Positions 7,762 through 15,147 of a stretch of DNA of 18,217 bases are shown in pieces (within the stretch, counting starts at the first letter, position 1; the number at the start of each line of letters is the position of its first letter). The notes beneath the pieces are model-generated. The model had not been told where the DNA came from. It was given only the letters and a program-made list of their open reading frames with translations, and did no database searches. The position numbers were made by a program, and so were the translations under genes. This DNA comes from JAIVJM01 sp035761505 (GTDB taxonomy: Bacteria; Acidobacteriota; Blastocatellia; Pyrinomonadales; Pyrinomonadaceae): contig DASTQX010000483.1 of the NCBI GenBank assembly GCA_035761505.1, positions 1 to 18,217 of the forward strand, in the 5' to 3' direction.

Positions 7762-10202
7762 CAACCCGCCCTGCGCCCGTCGCCGTTGCCTCCGGCGCTC
7801 GCCGCCTCCGCGCCTTCGGGCGCGCCCTCGTCCTCGGCGTAGTAGCCGGAGTAGTAGCTGTTGTAATAGTAGTAGTCGTTCGACTCCAGCTTCACGTTGT
7901 TCAGCACGATGCCGAAGATGTGCGCGCCCACGTCCTGCAACTGCTGCTTGGCGCGGCGCACGACCGCGCGCGACGAGCGCCCACCGTGGACGACGAGCAT
8001 CACGCCGTCCACCATCGTCGAGAGGATGGAGGCGTCGGTGAACGAAATCGCGGGCGGCGAGTCAATGATGATGTGCGTGAAGTTCTCCGAGAGCACGTAG
8101 AGGAGCTTGCGCATCTCGTCGGAGCCGAGAAGCTCGGCGGCGTTCGGCGGCACCGGCCCCGAAGTGATGACCTTGAGGTTCTGTATCCGTTCGGACGCCT
8201 GCACGAGTTCGCTGACGTTGGCCTCGCCCGAAAGATAGTTGGTGACGCCGCGAGCGTTCGAGAGCCCGAAGTGCGAGTGGATGCGCGGGCGGCGCAGGTC
8301 ACAGTCGAGCAGGAGGACTTCCGCGCCCGTCTGCGCGAGCATCATGGCGATGTTGACGGCGGTCGTCGTCTTGCCCTCGGACGGCTGGCTCGAAGTGACG
8401 AGCACGGTCTTCGGCGGCTGGCCCGCCGAGGAGAGCAGGAGCGACGTTCTCAAGTGGCGGTAGGCTTCGGCCACGGGCGAGCGCACGTCTTGGATGAGCG
8501 CAAGCGCGGTGTTCTCGCCCGGTTCGGGCGCGGGCAAGCCGCCGCGATTCAGGAAGCGCCGGGCCTCGCGCGGCGCGGGGATGAGCGCGAGCGTCGCCAG
8601 TTGGAGGTGGCGGTCAACGTCCTCGACCGACTTCAAGGTGTCGTCGAGATAGTCGAGCAGGAAGGCCAAGCCAACGCCGACGCCCAAGCTGAGCATGAGC
8701 GCGATGATGATGTTGCGGGCGCGGGCCGGGCCGATGGGCGTGCGCGGCGTGCGCGCCTCCTCGACCTGCGTGACGTTGTCGGAGCGGTCGCTCGACGTGA
8801 CCTTCAGCTCGTTGAGGCGCTGGAGATAGGTTTGGTAAAGCTGCTTGTTGGTCTCGATGCGCTGGTTGAGTTCGCCGAGGCCCATCTCGGAGACGCTCTG
8901 CGAGCGCGCGCGCCCGCGCTCGCTGAAGTAGGCGGCGCTCGACTCCCGCTCCTTCTTTACGGCCTTGTCGTAGTTGGCCTTGAGCGAGGCAACGATCTCG
9001 TTCGGCATCTTCTCAAGCTGGCCTTCGAGTTGCTTCATCTGCGCATCTATCTTTTTGACGGCGGGCCACTCTTCCGTGTAAGTCTCCAACAGCGCCGCTC
9101 GCTGCTCCTTGAGGTCGCCGATCCTCTCGCGCAGGCGCTGGACGTTCTTGTCGGCCTGCACCTGCGGGATTGACCAGACTCCGGCGGAGTTGCGCGTCGC
9201 CAGTGCCGCCTCGTAGGCCGCCTGCGCCTCCTTGCGCTCGGCCTCGGCCTGCTGCATCTGCGCGCTGTTGTTCTTCAAGCGGTCGGCGGTCAAGTCCATC
9301 CCCGCCTTGTCGTCGAGCGGGAGGTCGTTGCGCTGCATGTAGGCGAGCCGCGTCGCCTCGTCGGCCTTGATCTGCGCTTGGAGGTCAATGACCTGCTTGC
9401 CGAGCACGCTCTCGGCCCGCTCCGAGCCCACCGTCTCGCGCCGCTTGTCGTTCTCGGAGAAGATCGCCGCGATGGTGTTGACGACGTTCGAGGCGACCTG
9501 CGGGTCGGTGTGCTGGAAGCGGATATAGACGAGGCTCGTGCGCTCGACCGGCTCGACCTTGAGGTTGGCGCGCAGCACGTCCTCGTAGGGTTCGAGCCGC
9601 TGCGCCTGCTCCGGCGTCAGCGTCTGCGCCTGAAGCCACTCCGGCCACTCCGTATCGTTGACGACCGGAACCGCGCCCTCCTGCTCGCGCTGCTCCTGCT
9701 GCTGCTGCGCGGTCGTCGCCTTCTCGCCCGTCAGCACGCGCCGTAGCGAGGTGATGACGCCCGTGCCGCGACTGGTGCCGAGGAAGGCCGGGTTGTTCTG
9801 GAGGTTGAGGCGCATCACGACCTGCCGCAAAAGTTGCTGCGTCGTGAGGAGCTTGAGCTGCGTCTGCCAGTACTGCGGGTCGTTGCCGCCGCGAATGATG
9901 ACGCCGCCGTCGCGCCCGGTCGAAAGCACGCTCCGCGCCTTCTGCTCGATCTGGATGGTCGTCACCGCCTCATAGGTCGAGGGCAGCCGGTACATCTGGA
10001 TCGCCGCCAGACTCGTGGCGACCACCACGAGGCTCAGGATGAGCCATTTGCGCTTCAGCACGACGGCGAGGTATTCGCGCAGGTGCGCGGGCTCGCTCGG
10101 CGACGCGGCGGCGGCGACCGGAACCGGGTGCGCGAGGTCGCGCAACGGGCGGTCGAGAGACTCCGAACTCAAGGGCAGCAGGCGATTATCTTGCGACATC
10201 AT
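7761..10202 (-). CDS. Wzz-domain polysaccharide co-polymerase fused to BY-kinase (Wzc type)
   Basis: 813 aa, a full-length single-chain Wzc-type protein of the inner membrane that regulates polymer length and export by cycles of tyrosine autophosphorylation. It starts with a cytoplasmic tail and helix 1 (about 53-70). A Wzz/GNVR periplasmic region with long coiled coil follows (about 80-480), then helix 2 (about 497-516). The cytoplasmic kinase has the EAYRHLRTSLLLS segment (579-591), Walker A SQPSEGKTT (Lys611), Walker A' LLDCDLRRP (Asp633, Asp635) and Walker B IIIDSPP (Asp714). The C-terminal tyrosine cluster has eight Tyr between 777 and 788, followed by a Gly/Ala/Glu-rich tail. Two adjacent ATGs (10202 and 10199) can start it, with only a weak purine-rich site upstream. 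Its own promoter is possible in the 188-base gap behind rmlD. No Wza-type outer-membrane exporter or Wzb-type phosphatase is in the window. Confidence 0.95.
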   Translation of the reverse strand: MMSQDNRLLPLSSESLDRPLRDLAHPVPVAAAASPSEPAHLREYLAVVLKRKWLILSLVVVATSLAAIQMYRLPSTYEAVTTIQIEQKARSVLSTGRDGGVIIRGGNDPQYWQTQLKLLTTQQLLRQVVMRLNLQNNPAFLGTSRGTGVITSLRRVLTGEKATTAQQQQEQREQEGAVPVVNDTEWPEWLQAQTLTPEQAQRLEPYEDVLRANLKVEPVERTSLVYIRFQHTDPQVASNVVNTIAAIFSENDKRRETVGSERAESVLGKQVIDLQAQIKADEATRLAYMQRNDLPLDDKAGMDLTADRLKNNSAQMQQAEAERKEAQAAYEAALATRNSAGVWSIPQVQADKNVQRLRERIGDLKEQRAALLETYTEEWPAVKKIDAQMKQLEGQLEKMPNEIVASLKANYDKAVKKERESSAAYFSERGRARSQSVSEMGLGELNQRIETNKQLYQTYLQRLNELKVTSSDRSDNVTQVEEARTPRTPIGPARARNIIIALMLSLGVGVGLAFLLDYLDDTLKSVEDVDRHLQLATLALIPAPREARRFLNRGGLPAPEPGENTALALIQDVRSPVAEAYRHLRTSLLLSSAGQPPKTVLVTSSQPSEGKTTTAVNIAMMLAQTGAEVLLLDCDLRRPRIHSHFGLSNARGVTNYLSGEANVSELVQASERIQNLKVITSGPVPPNAAELLGSDEMRKLLYVLSENFTHIIIDSPPAISFTDASILSTMVDGVMLVVHGGRSSRAVVRRAKQQLQDVGAHIFGIVLNNVKLESNDYYYYNSYYSGYYAEDEGAPEGAEAASAGGNGDGRRAG

Positions 10203-10281
10203 ATTTCTTTACTTCTTCATCTTCCGGGGTTGTCGGCGAAGCGAAATCCGCACGCCTCAAGAGGTTGACCAAAGACCCGTC

Positions 10282-10309
10282 ATCATAACAGAGACGGCCC
10301 GCGCGGCAA
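10282..10309 (-). promoter_or_regulatory. Putative internal promoter before the BY-kinase gene
   Basis: On the minus strand TTGCCG (10309-10304) is followed after 16 bases by TATGAT (10287-10282). These are 4/6 and 5/6 consensus matches. It would give a leader of about 70 bases before the kinase ATG. The 10203-10390 gap also holds a perfect 12-base palindrome ACCGGGCCCGGT (10359-10370) and no ORF. It could uncouple kinase expression from rmlBD. Confidence 0.4.
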
Positions 10310-10390
10310 ACGCGGGACACGCCATTTTCCCGCGCCCCGCGCGCGCCGGGGGAGCGGAACCGGGCCCGGTGAGGCGAGCCAAAAACCCTC

Positions 10391-11242
10391 TCAGGAACCG
10401 TGCGCGGCGAACTCGGCGAGCGCCTCGCGCCAGTCGCGCAGGGGGGCGAGCCCCACGGCCTCCGAGAGCAGGCAGCGCATCCGCGAGTTGCGCGGGCGCG
10501 GCGCGGGCCTGCGGAGTGAATCCATCTTGATGCCCTCGACCTCGGCCCCGGTTGCACCGCAGATTTCGACCGCCGCCCGCGCGAACCCCTCGAAGCTCGA
10601 CCCCTCGCCCCCGTTGACGACGTGATAGACGCCCGGCAGGTCGCGCTCGGCCAGCTCTCGCAGCCGGGCCGCGAGGTCGGGCGCGTAGGTCGGCGTCCCG
10701 TAGGCGTCCGAGATGGCCGTGAGGCGCTCGCCGCGCCGCGCCCGCTCGACGACGGTGGCGAGGAAGTTGCGCCCGCCGGGGCCGAAAATCCAGCCCGTGC
10801 GGACGACGACGGTGCGCGCCGAGGTGGCCTGCGCAATGCGCTCGCCTTCGAGCTTCGCCGACCCGTAGGCGCTCTCTGGCCGGGGGTCGTCGCGCTGCGT
10901 GTAGAAGCCTTCAGTTTTTCCGCCGTCGAAGACGTAATCGGTCGAGATGGTGACGAAGCCCGCGCCGACCGTGCGCGCCCCGGCGGCGAGGAGCCCGACG
11001 GCGCGCGAGTTGACCTCGTAAGCGCGTTGCGGGTCTAACTCGCAGGCATCTACGTCCGTCCACGCCGCGCAGTTGATGACGGCCTCTGGCCGCTCGCGCT
11101 CGAAGACCTCCCTGACCGCCCGCTCGTTCGTGATGTCGAGCGCGGCGCGGTCGTGCGCCGAGACTTCGTCGCCGCGCCCCGCGCAGTGTTCCGCGACGGC
11201 GCGCGCCACCATTCCGCCCGCGCCCGTGATGAGAACTCTCAT
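10391..11242 (-). CDS. rfbD: dTDP-4-dehydrorhamnose reductase (RmlD)
   Basis: 283 aa, normal RmlD length. It performs the last step of dTDP-L-rhamnose synthesis, the NAD(P)H reduction of dTDP-4-dehydro-L-rhamnose. The Rossmann start MRVLITGAGGMVARAV has Gly7 and Gly10, but the third position of the usual GxxGxxG is Ala13. NCAAWTDVDACE (58-69) is strongly RmlD-like. STDYVFDG (100-107) and the catalytic YGSAK (Tyr126, Lys130) are present, followed by RTGWIFGPGGRNFL and the GTPTYAPDLA segment. The ATG at 11242 has no Shine-Dalgarno; a heptad inverted repeat fills the spacer to rmlB. rmlA and rmlC, needed for the whole pathway, are not in the window. The order rmlB-rmlD is a common operon core. 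Confidence 0.93.
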   Translation of the reverse strand: MRVLITGAGGMVARAVAEHCAGRGDEVSAHDRAALDITNERAVREVFERERPEAVINCAAWTDVDACELDPQRAYEVNSRAVGLLAAGARTVGAGFVTISTDYVFDGGKTEGFYTQRDDPRPESAYGSAKLEGERIAQATSARTVVVRTGWIFGPGGRNFLATVVERARRGERLTAISDAYGTPTYAPDLAARLRELAERDLPGVYHVVNGGEGSSFEGFARAAVEICGATGAEVEGIKMDSLRRPAPRPRNSRMRCLLSEAVGLAPLRDWREALAEFAAHGS

Positions 11243-11247
11243 AATCG

Positions 11248-11328
11248 TGAGGCTAGAGGCTGCGGGGCTTGGAGAGATTAGTTAAAGCGAATCTTCTTCA
11301 ACCAGTCTCTCCAAGCCCCGCAGCCTCT
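11248..11328. repeat. 23-bp perfect inverted repeat with heptad content in the rmlB/rmlD spacer
   Basis: The left arm 11255-11277 and right arm 11306-11328 are exact reverse complements around a 28-base centre. The left side begins as 7-base units TGAGGCT and AGAGGCT (11248-11261) and then degrades. The right arm ends on the first base of the rmlB stop codon complement (11328-11330). The left end lies within six bases of the rmlD ATG. It has the same layout as the 7212-7291 repeat but a different sequence. A strong mRNA hairpin is expected, and no T-run follows it. Confidence 0.88.
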
Positions 11329-12353
11329 CAGCTTGAAACCTCCGTCCCGTATTGACGCTCGTAGTACTCGCGGTATGCGCCGCTGCGGGCGCGCTCGACC
11401 CATTCCGGGTTGTCGGCGTACCAGCGCAGCGTCTTCTCCAAGCCCGTCTCCCAAGTCTCGCGCGGACGCCAGCCGAGTTCGGTTTCGACGCGCGAGGGGT
11501 CAATGGCGTAGCGGCGATCGTGGCCGGGACGGTCTTTGACGTGGCGGATTAAGGAGAGCGGCTTGCCGAGTTTGTTCAGTACCGCGTGCGCGACCTCGAT
11601 GTTGCGCCGCTCGTTGCGCGCGCCGATGTTGTAGGCCGCGCCCGGACGCCCTTTCTGCATCACCATGAGGATGGCGCGGCAGTGGTCTTCGACGTAAATC
11701 CAGTCGCGCGTGTAGCGCCCGTCGCCGTAGAGCGGCAAGGGCTCGTCGCGCATCGCGTTCGAGATAATGAGCGGCAAAAATTTCTCCGGGAACTGGCGCG
11801 GGCCGTAGTTGTTGCCGCAGCGCGTGACCACCGTATCGAGCCCGTGCGTGTGGTGCGCGGCGCGCGCCAAGTGCTCGGCGGCGGCCTTCGAGGCCGAGTA
11901 AGGGCTGTTCGGCTCGAACGGAGAGTCCTCGGTGAAGAAGGCTTCGTCCTCGTCGGGCAGGCTCCCCATCACCTCGTCGGTGCTGATCTGCACGAAGCGG
12001 CGGACGCCCCGCTCGCGCGCCGCGTCGAGGAGGACTTGCGTGCCGAGGATGTTGGTGCGCAGGAACTCGTCCGCCGAGGTGATGCTGCGGTCAACGTGCG
12101 ACTCGGCGGCGAAGTTGACCACGGCGTCCGTCCCTTCGTCGAGCGCGGCGCGCACGGCCTCTCGGTCGCAGATGTCGCCGCGCACGAAGCGGTGGCGCTC
12201 CGCGTCTTCGAGCCCCGCCAAGTTGTCGAGGTTCCCGGCGTAGGTGAGGGCGTCGAAGTTGACGACCTCGCAGGCGGGAATCTCCGAGAGCACGAGCCTG
12301 ACGAAGGCCGAGCCGATGAAGCCCGCGCCGCCCGTCACGAATATTTTTTTCAT
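11328..12353 (-). CDS. rfbB: dTDP-glucose 4,6-dehydratase (RmlB)
   Basis: 341 aa from the ATG at 12353. It converts dTDP-glucose to dTDP-4-keto-6-deoxyglucose, the branch point for rhamnose and many amino- and deoxy-sugars. Visible features are KKIFVTGGAGFIGS (NAD-binding GxxGxxG), FDALTYAGNLDNL (33-45), FAAESHVDRS (81-90), catalytic STDEVMGSL (Thr125, Asp126, Glu127), YSASK (Tyr152, Lys156) and RCGNNYGPRQFPEKFLPL. The substrate-binding and C-terminal parts are complete. VMG replaces the usual VYG. I chose 12353 because MKKIFVTGG is the standard beginning and GGAG lies just upstream. Starts at 12362 and 12383 are in frame and cannot be excluded. It is the first gene of the minus-strand operon and lies behind a leader of about 400 bases. 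Its product could feed both RmlD and an aminotransferase. Confidence 0.94.
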   Translation of the reverse strand: MKKIFVTGGAGFIGSAFVRLVLSEIPACEVVNFDALTYAGNLDNLAGLEDAERHRFVRGDICDREAVRAALDEGTDAVVNFAAESHVDRSITSADEFLRTNILGTQVLLDAARERGVRRFVQISTDEVMGSLPDEDEAFFTEDSPFEPNSPYSASKAAAEHLARAAHHTHGLDTVVTRCGNNYGPRQFPEKFLPLIISNAMRDEPLPLYGDGRYTRDWIYVEDHCRAILMVMQKGRPGAAYNIGARNERRNIEVAHAVLNKLGKPLSLIRHVKDRPGHDRRYAIDPSRVETELGWRPRETWETGLEKTLRWYADNPEWVERARSGAYREYYERQYGTEVSS

Positions 12354-12756
12354 CTTCTCCATCCCACGATGACGCTCTAACAAGTTTTTCGAGCCTGAGA
12401 TTTGAGAGCCGCTTAATCTTTGCGCGCCCCACGTCCTTTACGGAGTCGCCCCGGCGGCGCACGCCAAGACTAAAGGACGCACCCGCTTTGCTCAAGTCGC
12501 CGAAACCCCCGGCGGGCGCGGCGCGGCGGTCGGCGAAAGTCGCCCCGGCGCGCGCACTCCGACACTACCTACCTACGTGGTGACGGCGGCGGCTCTTTTC
12601 GCGTAGTTTACAGCGCGTGCGAGAGACACGCACCGACGGGAACCGGAAGTCCCCGGCGCGGGGAAGAAAATGCGGCCCGTCTCCGTCGCGGGGCGGGGCT
12701 CGAAAGCGCCGCCCGCGTGGCCGGGGCCGGGCCGGAACCGCGAACGCGCGAGCGCC

Positions 12757-12785
12757 TTTAAAGTAGGTCAAAAAATATTTGACAA
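12757..12785 (-). promoter_or_regulatory. Putative promoter for the rmlB operon
   Basis: On the minus strand TTGTCA (12785-12780) is followed after 17 bases by TTTAAA (12762-12757). That is a 5/6 and 4/6 match with ideal spacing. The start would be near 12750, giving an unusually long leader of about 400 bases to the rmlB ATG. The -35 shares its bases with the -35 of the opposite promoter. Confidence 0.45.
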
Positions 12786-12807
12786 GGCGCGCAATTTAGC
12801 ATAAAAG
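12779..12807 (+). promoter_or_regulatory. Putative promoter for the beta-helix gene
   Basis: A perfect TTGACA (12779-12784) is followed after 17 bases by TAAAAG (12802-12807), which is 4/6 to the -10 consensus. It lies in the most AT-rich stretch of the window. The leader to the 13003 ATG would be about 190 bases and ends in AGGAGA (12987-12992), ten bases before the start. Confidence 0.6.
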
Positions 12808-13002
12808 GTTGCGCCGCTTCTATTGAAGCCGAGCCCGTCGGGCCTTTTTGGCCTCGCCCGCTAACAGAGCATTGGGTAGTTACCACTTTTCTTTCTGCCC
12901 TTTGATACACGACCCGCGGCCCCAAGTACACGCCGCGCCGCCTAGCGACCTTAGAACTCGCCAAACTAGCAACTTGACTCGCCAAAAGGAGAATTCCCTG
13001 AA

Positions 13003-13956
13003 ATGTCCAAGACCCGCATCACTCTCAACGCTCTTACATTTGTTCTGTTCACCCTCGCGCTCGGCGTCTTCGCGCAGGCGCAGGCGACCCGCACGTGGGT
13101 GTCGGGCGTCGGCGACGACGTGAACCCGTGCAGCCGCACTGCCCCCTGCAAGACCTTCGCCGGCGCGATCTCGAAGACCGCCGCAGGCGGCGAGATTGAC
13201 GTGCTCGACCCCGGCGGCTACGGCACTCTGACTATCACCAAATCCATCACGGTTGACGGCGGCACCGGGTCGGGCTGGGGCTCCACCCTCGCCTCCGGGA
13301 CGAACGGCTTCATCATCAACGACTCGCTCTCCGGCGCGCCCAACACCATCGTCGTCCACCTCCGCAACATCTCCATCAACGGGGCCGGGACGACGCTCGG
13401 AGTGGACGGCATCCGCTTCCTGTCGGGGAAGGCTCTCTACGTCGAGAACTGCCGCATCTTCCGCTTCTCAGGCGACGGCATCGAGATGACGACCGGCACT
13501 AACGCGCAACTCTTCGTCAAGGACTCGACCATCAGCGATGTCGGCGAGGGCATCAGGTTGACCAGCAACGTCGCCGGCCAGTTCAACACCGCCATCCTCG
13601 AAAACGTGAACATCGCGCGCGCCGGAAACGGCGTCAACCTCGGCGACCGCTCGCGCCTCACGATGAGGGGCGGCTCCAGCCAGCTCATGTCCAGCCTCGT
13701 CGCCGGTAACAGCGGCGGTCTCAAGCAGGGCGGCGGCGCTAACGACATCATCAGCCACCTCATCGGCGTGAACCTGAGTCATAACGGGACGGGCATCATC
13801 GCCAACGGCGGCTCGGTGCGCGTCACCAACATCTACATCACCAACTGCGCGACGAGCATCTCGACGCCCGCGAACGTCGCCTCGTGGGGCGACAGCATGA
13901 TCGTTGACAACGGAGTCAACAACCAGCCCGGCGCTCCCGACCTGACCAAACAGTAA
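13003..13956 (+). CDS. Secreted right-handed parallel beta-helix protein
   Basis: 317 aa. Residues 1-27 form a signal peptide (basic start, hydrophobic LTFVLFTLALGVF, cleavage near AQAQA). The mature protein begins RTWVSGVGDDVNPCSRTAPC, with Cys43 and Cys49 that may pair, and then KTFAGAISKTAAGGEIDVLD. These are the opening turns typical of pectate-lyase-like beta-helix proteins. Coils follow to about residue 300, with the usual ladder of short strands separated by Asn/Gly turns (VHLRNISING, LYVENCRIFRFSGDGIEM, LFVKDSTISDVGEGIRL, VNLSHNGTGIIANGGSVRV). I see no obvious lyase or hydrolase catalytic cluster, so it may be structural or a degenerate carbohydrate-binding enzyme. The ATG at 13003 has AGGAGA at a slightly long distance. 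It is expressed alone between the two glycan arms, with its own promoter and terminator. Confidence 0.87.
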   Translation: MSKTRITLNALTFVLFTLALGVFAQAQATRTWVSGVGDDVNPCSRTAPCKTFAGAISKTAAGGEIDVLDPGGYGTLTITKSITVDGGTGSGWGSTLASGTNGFIINDSLSGAPNTIVVHLRNISINGAGTTLGVDGIRFLSGKALYVENCRIFRFSGDGIEMTTGTNAQLFVKDSTISDVGEGIRLTSNVAGQFNTAILENVNIARAGNGVNLGDRSRLTMRGGSSQLMSSLVAGNSGGLKQGGGANDIISHLIGVNLSHNGTGIIANGGSVRVTNIYITNCATSISTPANVASWGDSMIVDNGVNNQPGAPDLTKQ

Positions 13957-13986
13957 CGGGCCGTCCGAGACTTCAGCCCTTCAAAC

Positions 13987-14040
13987 CTCCCCCGCGCACG
14001 GCTCCCCTCGAAAGGGGTCGCGCGCGGGGGAGTTCTCTTT
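13987..14040 (+). terminator. Intrinsic terminator after the beta-helix gene
   Basis: An 11-bp perfect stem CTCCCCCGCGC (13987-13997) pairs with GCGCGGGGGAG (14022-14032). A second hairpin CCCCT-CGAA-AGGGG (14004-14017) is nested in its loop. It is followed by TTCTCTTT, a moderate T-rich tract. It starts 30 bases after the stop codon and separates this gene from the exporter operon. Confidence 0.75.
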
Positions 14041-14060
14041 GGCGCGCGCCGCCCGCTCGC

Positions 14061-14090
14061 TTGACGCGCCTTCAAAGGCGCGGCTAGACT
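14061..14090 (+). promoter_or_regulatory. Putative promoter with palindromic spacer for the exporter operon
   Basis: TTGACG (14061-14066, 5/6) is followed after 18 bases by TAGACT (14085-14090, 4/6). Between and overlapping them is the inverted repeat CGCGCC-TTCAAA-GGCGCG (14065-14082), placed where a repressor or spacer-distorting activator could bind. The leader to the permease ATG would be about 120 bases. Confidence 0.45.
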
Positions 14091-14217
14091 ACCCATTCTT
14101 TTTCCGGAGGCGGATTCGGCCCATCACCATCAAAGCACTTAAACCAAGCTCAGGCCGCCACTTTTTCGAGAATCTTACGGCGGGCCGGGTGGCCGTCGTG
14201 CCGGATCAAGAGTTCTA

Positions 14218-15144
14218 ATGAGTTTGTCCACGAGGGAAAGCACGAGCGAGTTGGAAAAAGTTGTCCCGGCACAGGCCGCGCCGGTCATGCCGCCGCCCCC
14301 GCCGCAGGCGTCCGTCTCCCTCCCGGACAAGCCGGTGGTCACCATCGAGCCGCGCGCCTCGTGGCTCGCGCTCAACCTCCGCGAGTTGTGGGCGCACCGC
14401 GAGCTGCTCTACTTCCTGACGTGGCGCGACGTGAAGGTGCGCTACAAGCAGGCGGTCTTCGGGGCGGCGTGGGCGATTCTCCAGCCGCTCTTCCTGATGG
14501 TCATCTTCACGCTCTTCTACGGGCGTCTGGCCGCCATTGACACGGGGGCCGTCCCGTACCCGCTCTTCGCCCTCGCCGGGCTCGTGCTCTGGACTTTCTT
14601 CTCGACCGCCGTCACCGGCAGCGGCAACAGCGTCGTCAACAACGCTCACCTCATCACGAAGGTCTATTTCCCGCGCATGCTGGTGCCGGCGGCGGCCATC
14701 GGCGCGTGCGCCGTGGACTTCCTGCTGGGCTTCCTTCTGCTCGTCGGGATGGCGGTCTATTACGGGGTGCCGCCGACGCCGCGGCTGCTCATGCTGCCGC
14801 CGCTGTTTTTGATGACGACGCTCTTCGCCTTCGGGACGGGGATGTGGCTCTCGGCCCTCAACGTCAAGTACCGCGACGTGCGCTTCGTGCTCTCGTTCGC
14901 TATCCAGCTCTGGCTCTTCGTCTCGTCGGTCGTCGTCCCCTCCAGCGTGGTGCCGGAAAAGTGGCGCTGGCTGCTCCTCTTTAACCCGATGTCGGGCTAC
15001 GTCGAGGGCTTCCGCGCGGCCCTCTTCGGGCAGCCGTTCGACTGGCAGGCGCTCGCCGCCGCCGCCGCCATCACGCTCTCCGTGCTCATCTACTCCGCCT
15101 TCGAGTTCCGGCGCATGGAGAAGAGTTTCGCCGACGTAATCTGA
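14218..15144 (+). CDS. wzm: ABC-2 type polysaccharide export permease (Wzm)
   Basis: 308 aa. It is the inner-membrane permease that moves a lipid-linked glycan to the periplasm with the Wzt ATPase. An unusual N-terminal tail of about 45 residues includes a poly-Pro run (25-29). The conserved interface segment LNLRELWAHRELLYFLTWRD and VRYKQAVFGAAWAILQPL (about 52-91) follows. Six hydrophobic segments are visible, at about 84-104, 116-132, 155-182, 190-212, 224-243 and 278-294. LNVKYRDVRFVL (214-225) and LLLFNPMSGYVEGFRAAL (252-269) are hallmark stretches of O-antigen/teichoic-acid permeases. The ATG at 14218 has only a weak AAGAG upstream. The Wzt frame opens directly behind the stop, so the two subunits are co-translated. 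Confidence 0.94.
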   Translation: MSLSTRESTSELEKVVPAQAAPVMPPPPPQASVSLPDKPVVTIEPRASWLALNLRELWAHRELLYFLTWRDVKVRYKQAVFGAAWAILQPLFLMVIFTLFYGRLAAIDTGAVPYPLFALAGLVLWTFFSTAVTGSGNSVVNNAHLITKVYFPRMLVPAAAIGACAVDFLLGFLLLVGMAVYYGVPPTPRLLMLPPLFLMTTLFAFGTGMWLSALNVKYRDVRFVLSFAIQLWLFVSSVVVPSSVVPEKWRWLLLFNPMSGYVEGFRAALFGQPFDWQALAAAAAITLSVLIYSAFEFRRMEKSFADVI

Positions 15145-15147
15145 GTG

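Larger units (their letters stand above)
12354..13002. other. Non-coding hinge between divergent operons
   Basis: About 650 bases hold no convincing gene; the short frames in it lack a family match or a good start. The AT-rich island around 12757-12807 carries two divergent promoter candidates (listed separately). The rmlB side (12354-12750) has an inverted repeat CGTCCTTTA / TAAAGGACG (12432-12440, 12471-12479) and a small hairpin around 12615-12633. The beta-helix side has GCCC-GTC-GGGC followed by TTTTT (12833-12849), a weak attenuator-like element inside the leader. I found no JUMPStart/ops element or recognisable riboswitch. Confidence 0.6.

Noticed and set aside
7920..9173. 417-codon plus-strand frame opposite the BY-kinase gene (with similar ones at 6037-7182 and 14215-15495)
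   Set aside because: These are low-complexity, Arg-rich translations opposite genes with complete catalytic motifs. They are explained by codon bias.
10359..10370. Perfect 12-base palindrome ACCGGGCCCGGT
   Set aside because: In such GC-rich DNA a single short palindrome is weak evidence; it is upstream of the kinase promoter candidate and has no partner site.
12354..12778. JUMPStart/ops antitermination element before the sugar operon
   Set aside because: No GGCGGTAGC-like sequence on the minus strand; only a chance tandem GTAG near 12565-12577.
14042..14218. Open frame ending in TAATG at the Wzm start, with a plausible-looking tail (IKALKPSSGRHFFENLTAG)
   Set aside because: It has no ATG start and would need ATT or TTG; it overlaps the promoter candidate, and I recognise no family.
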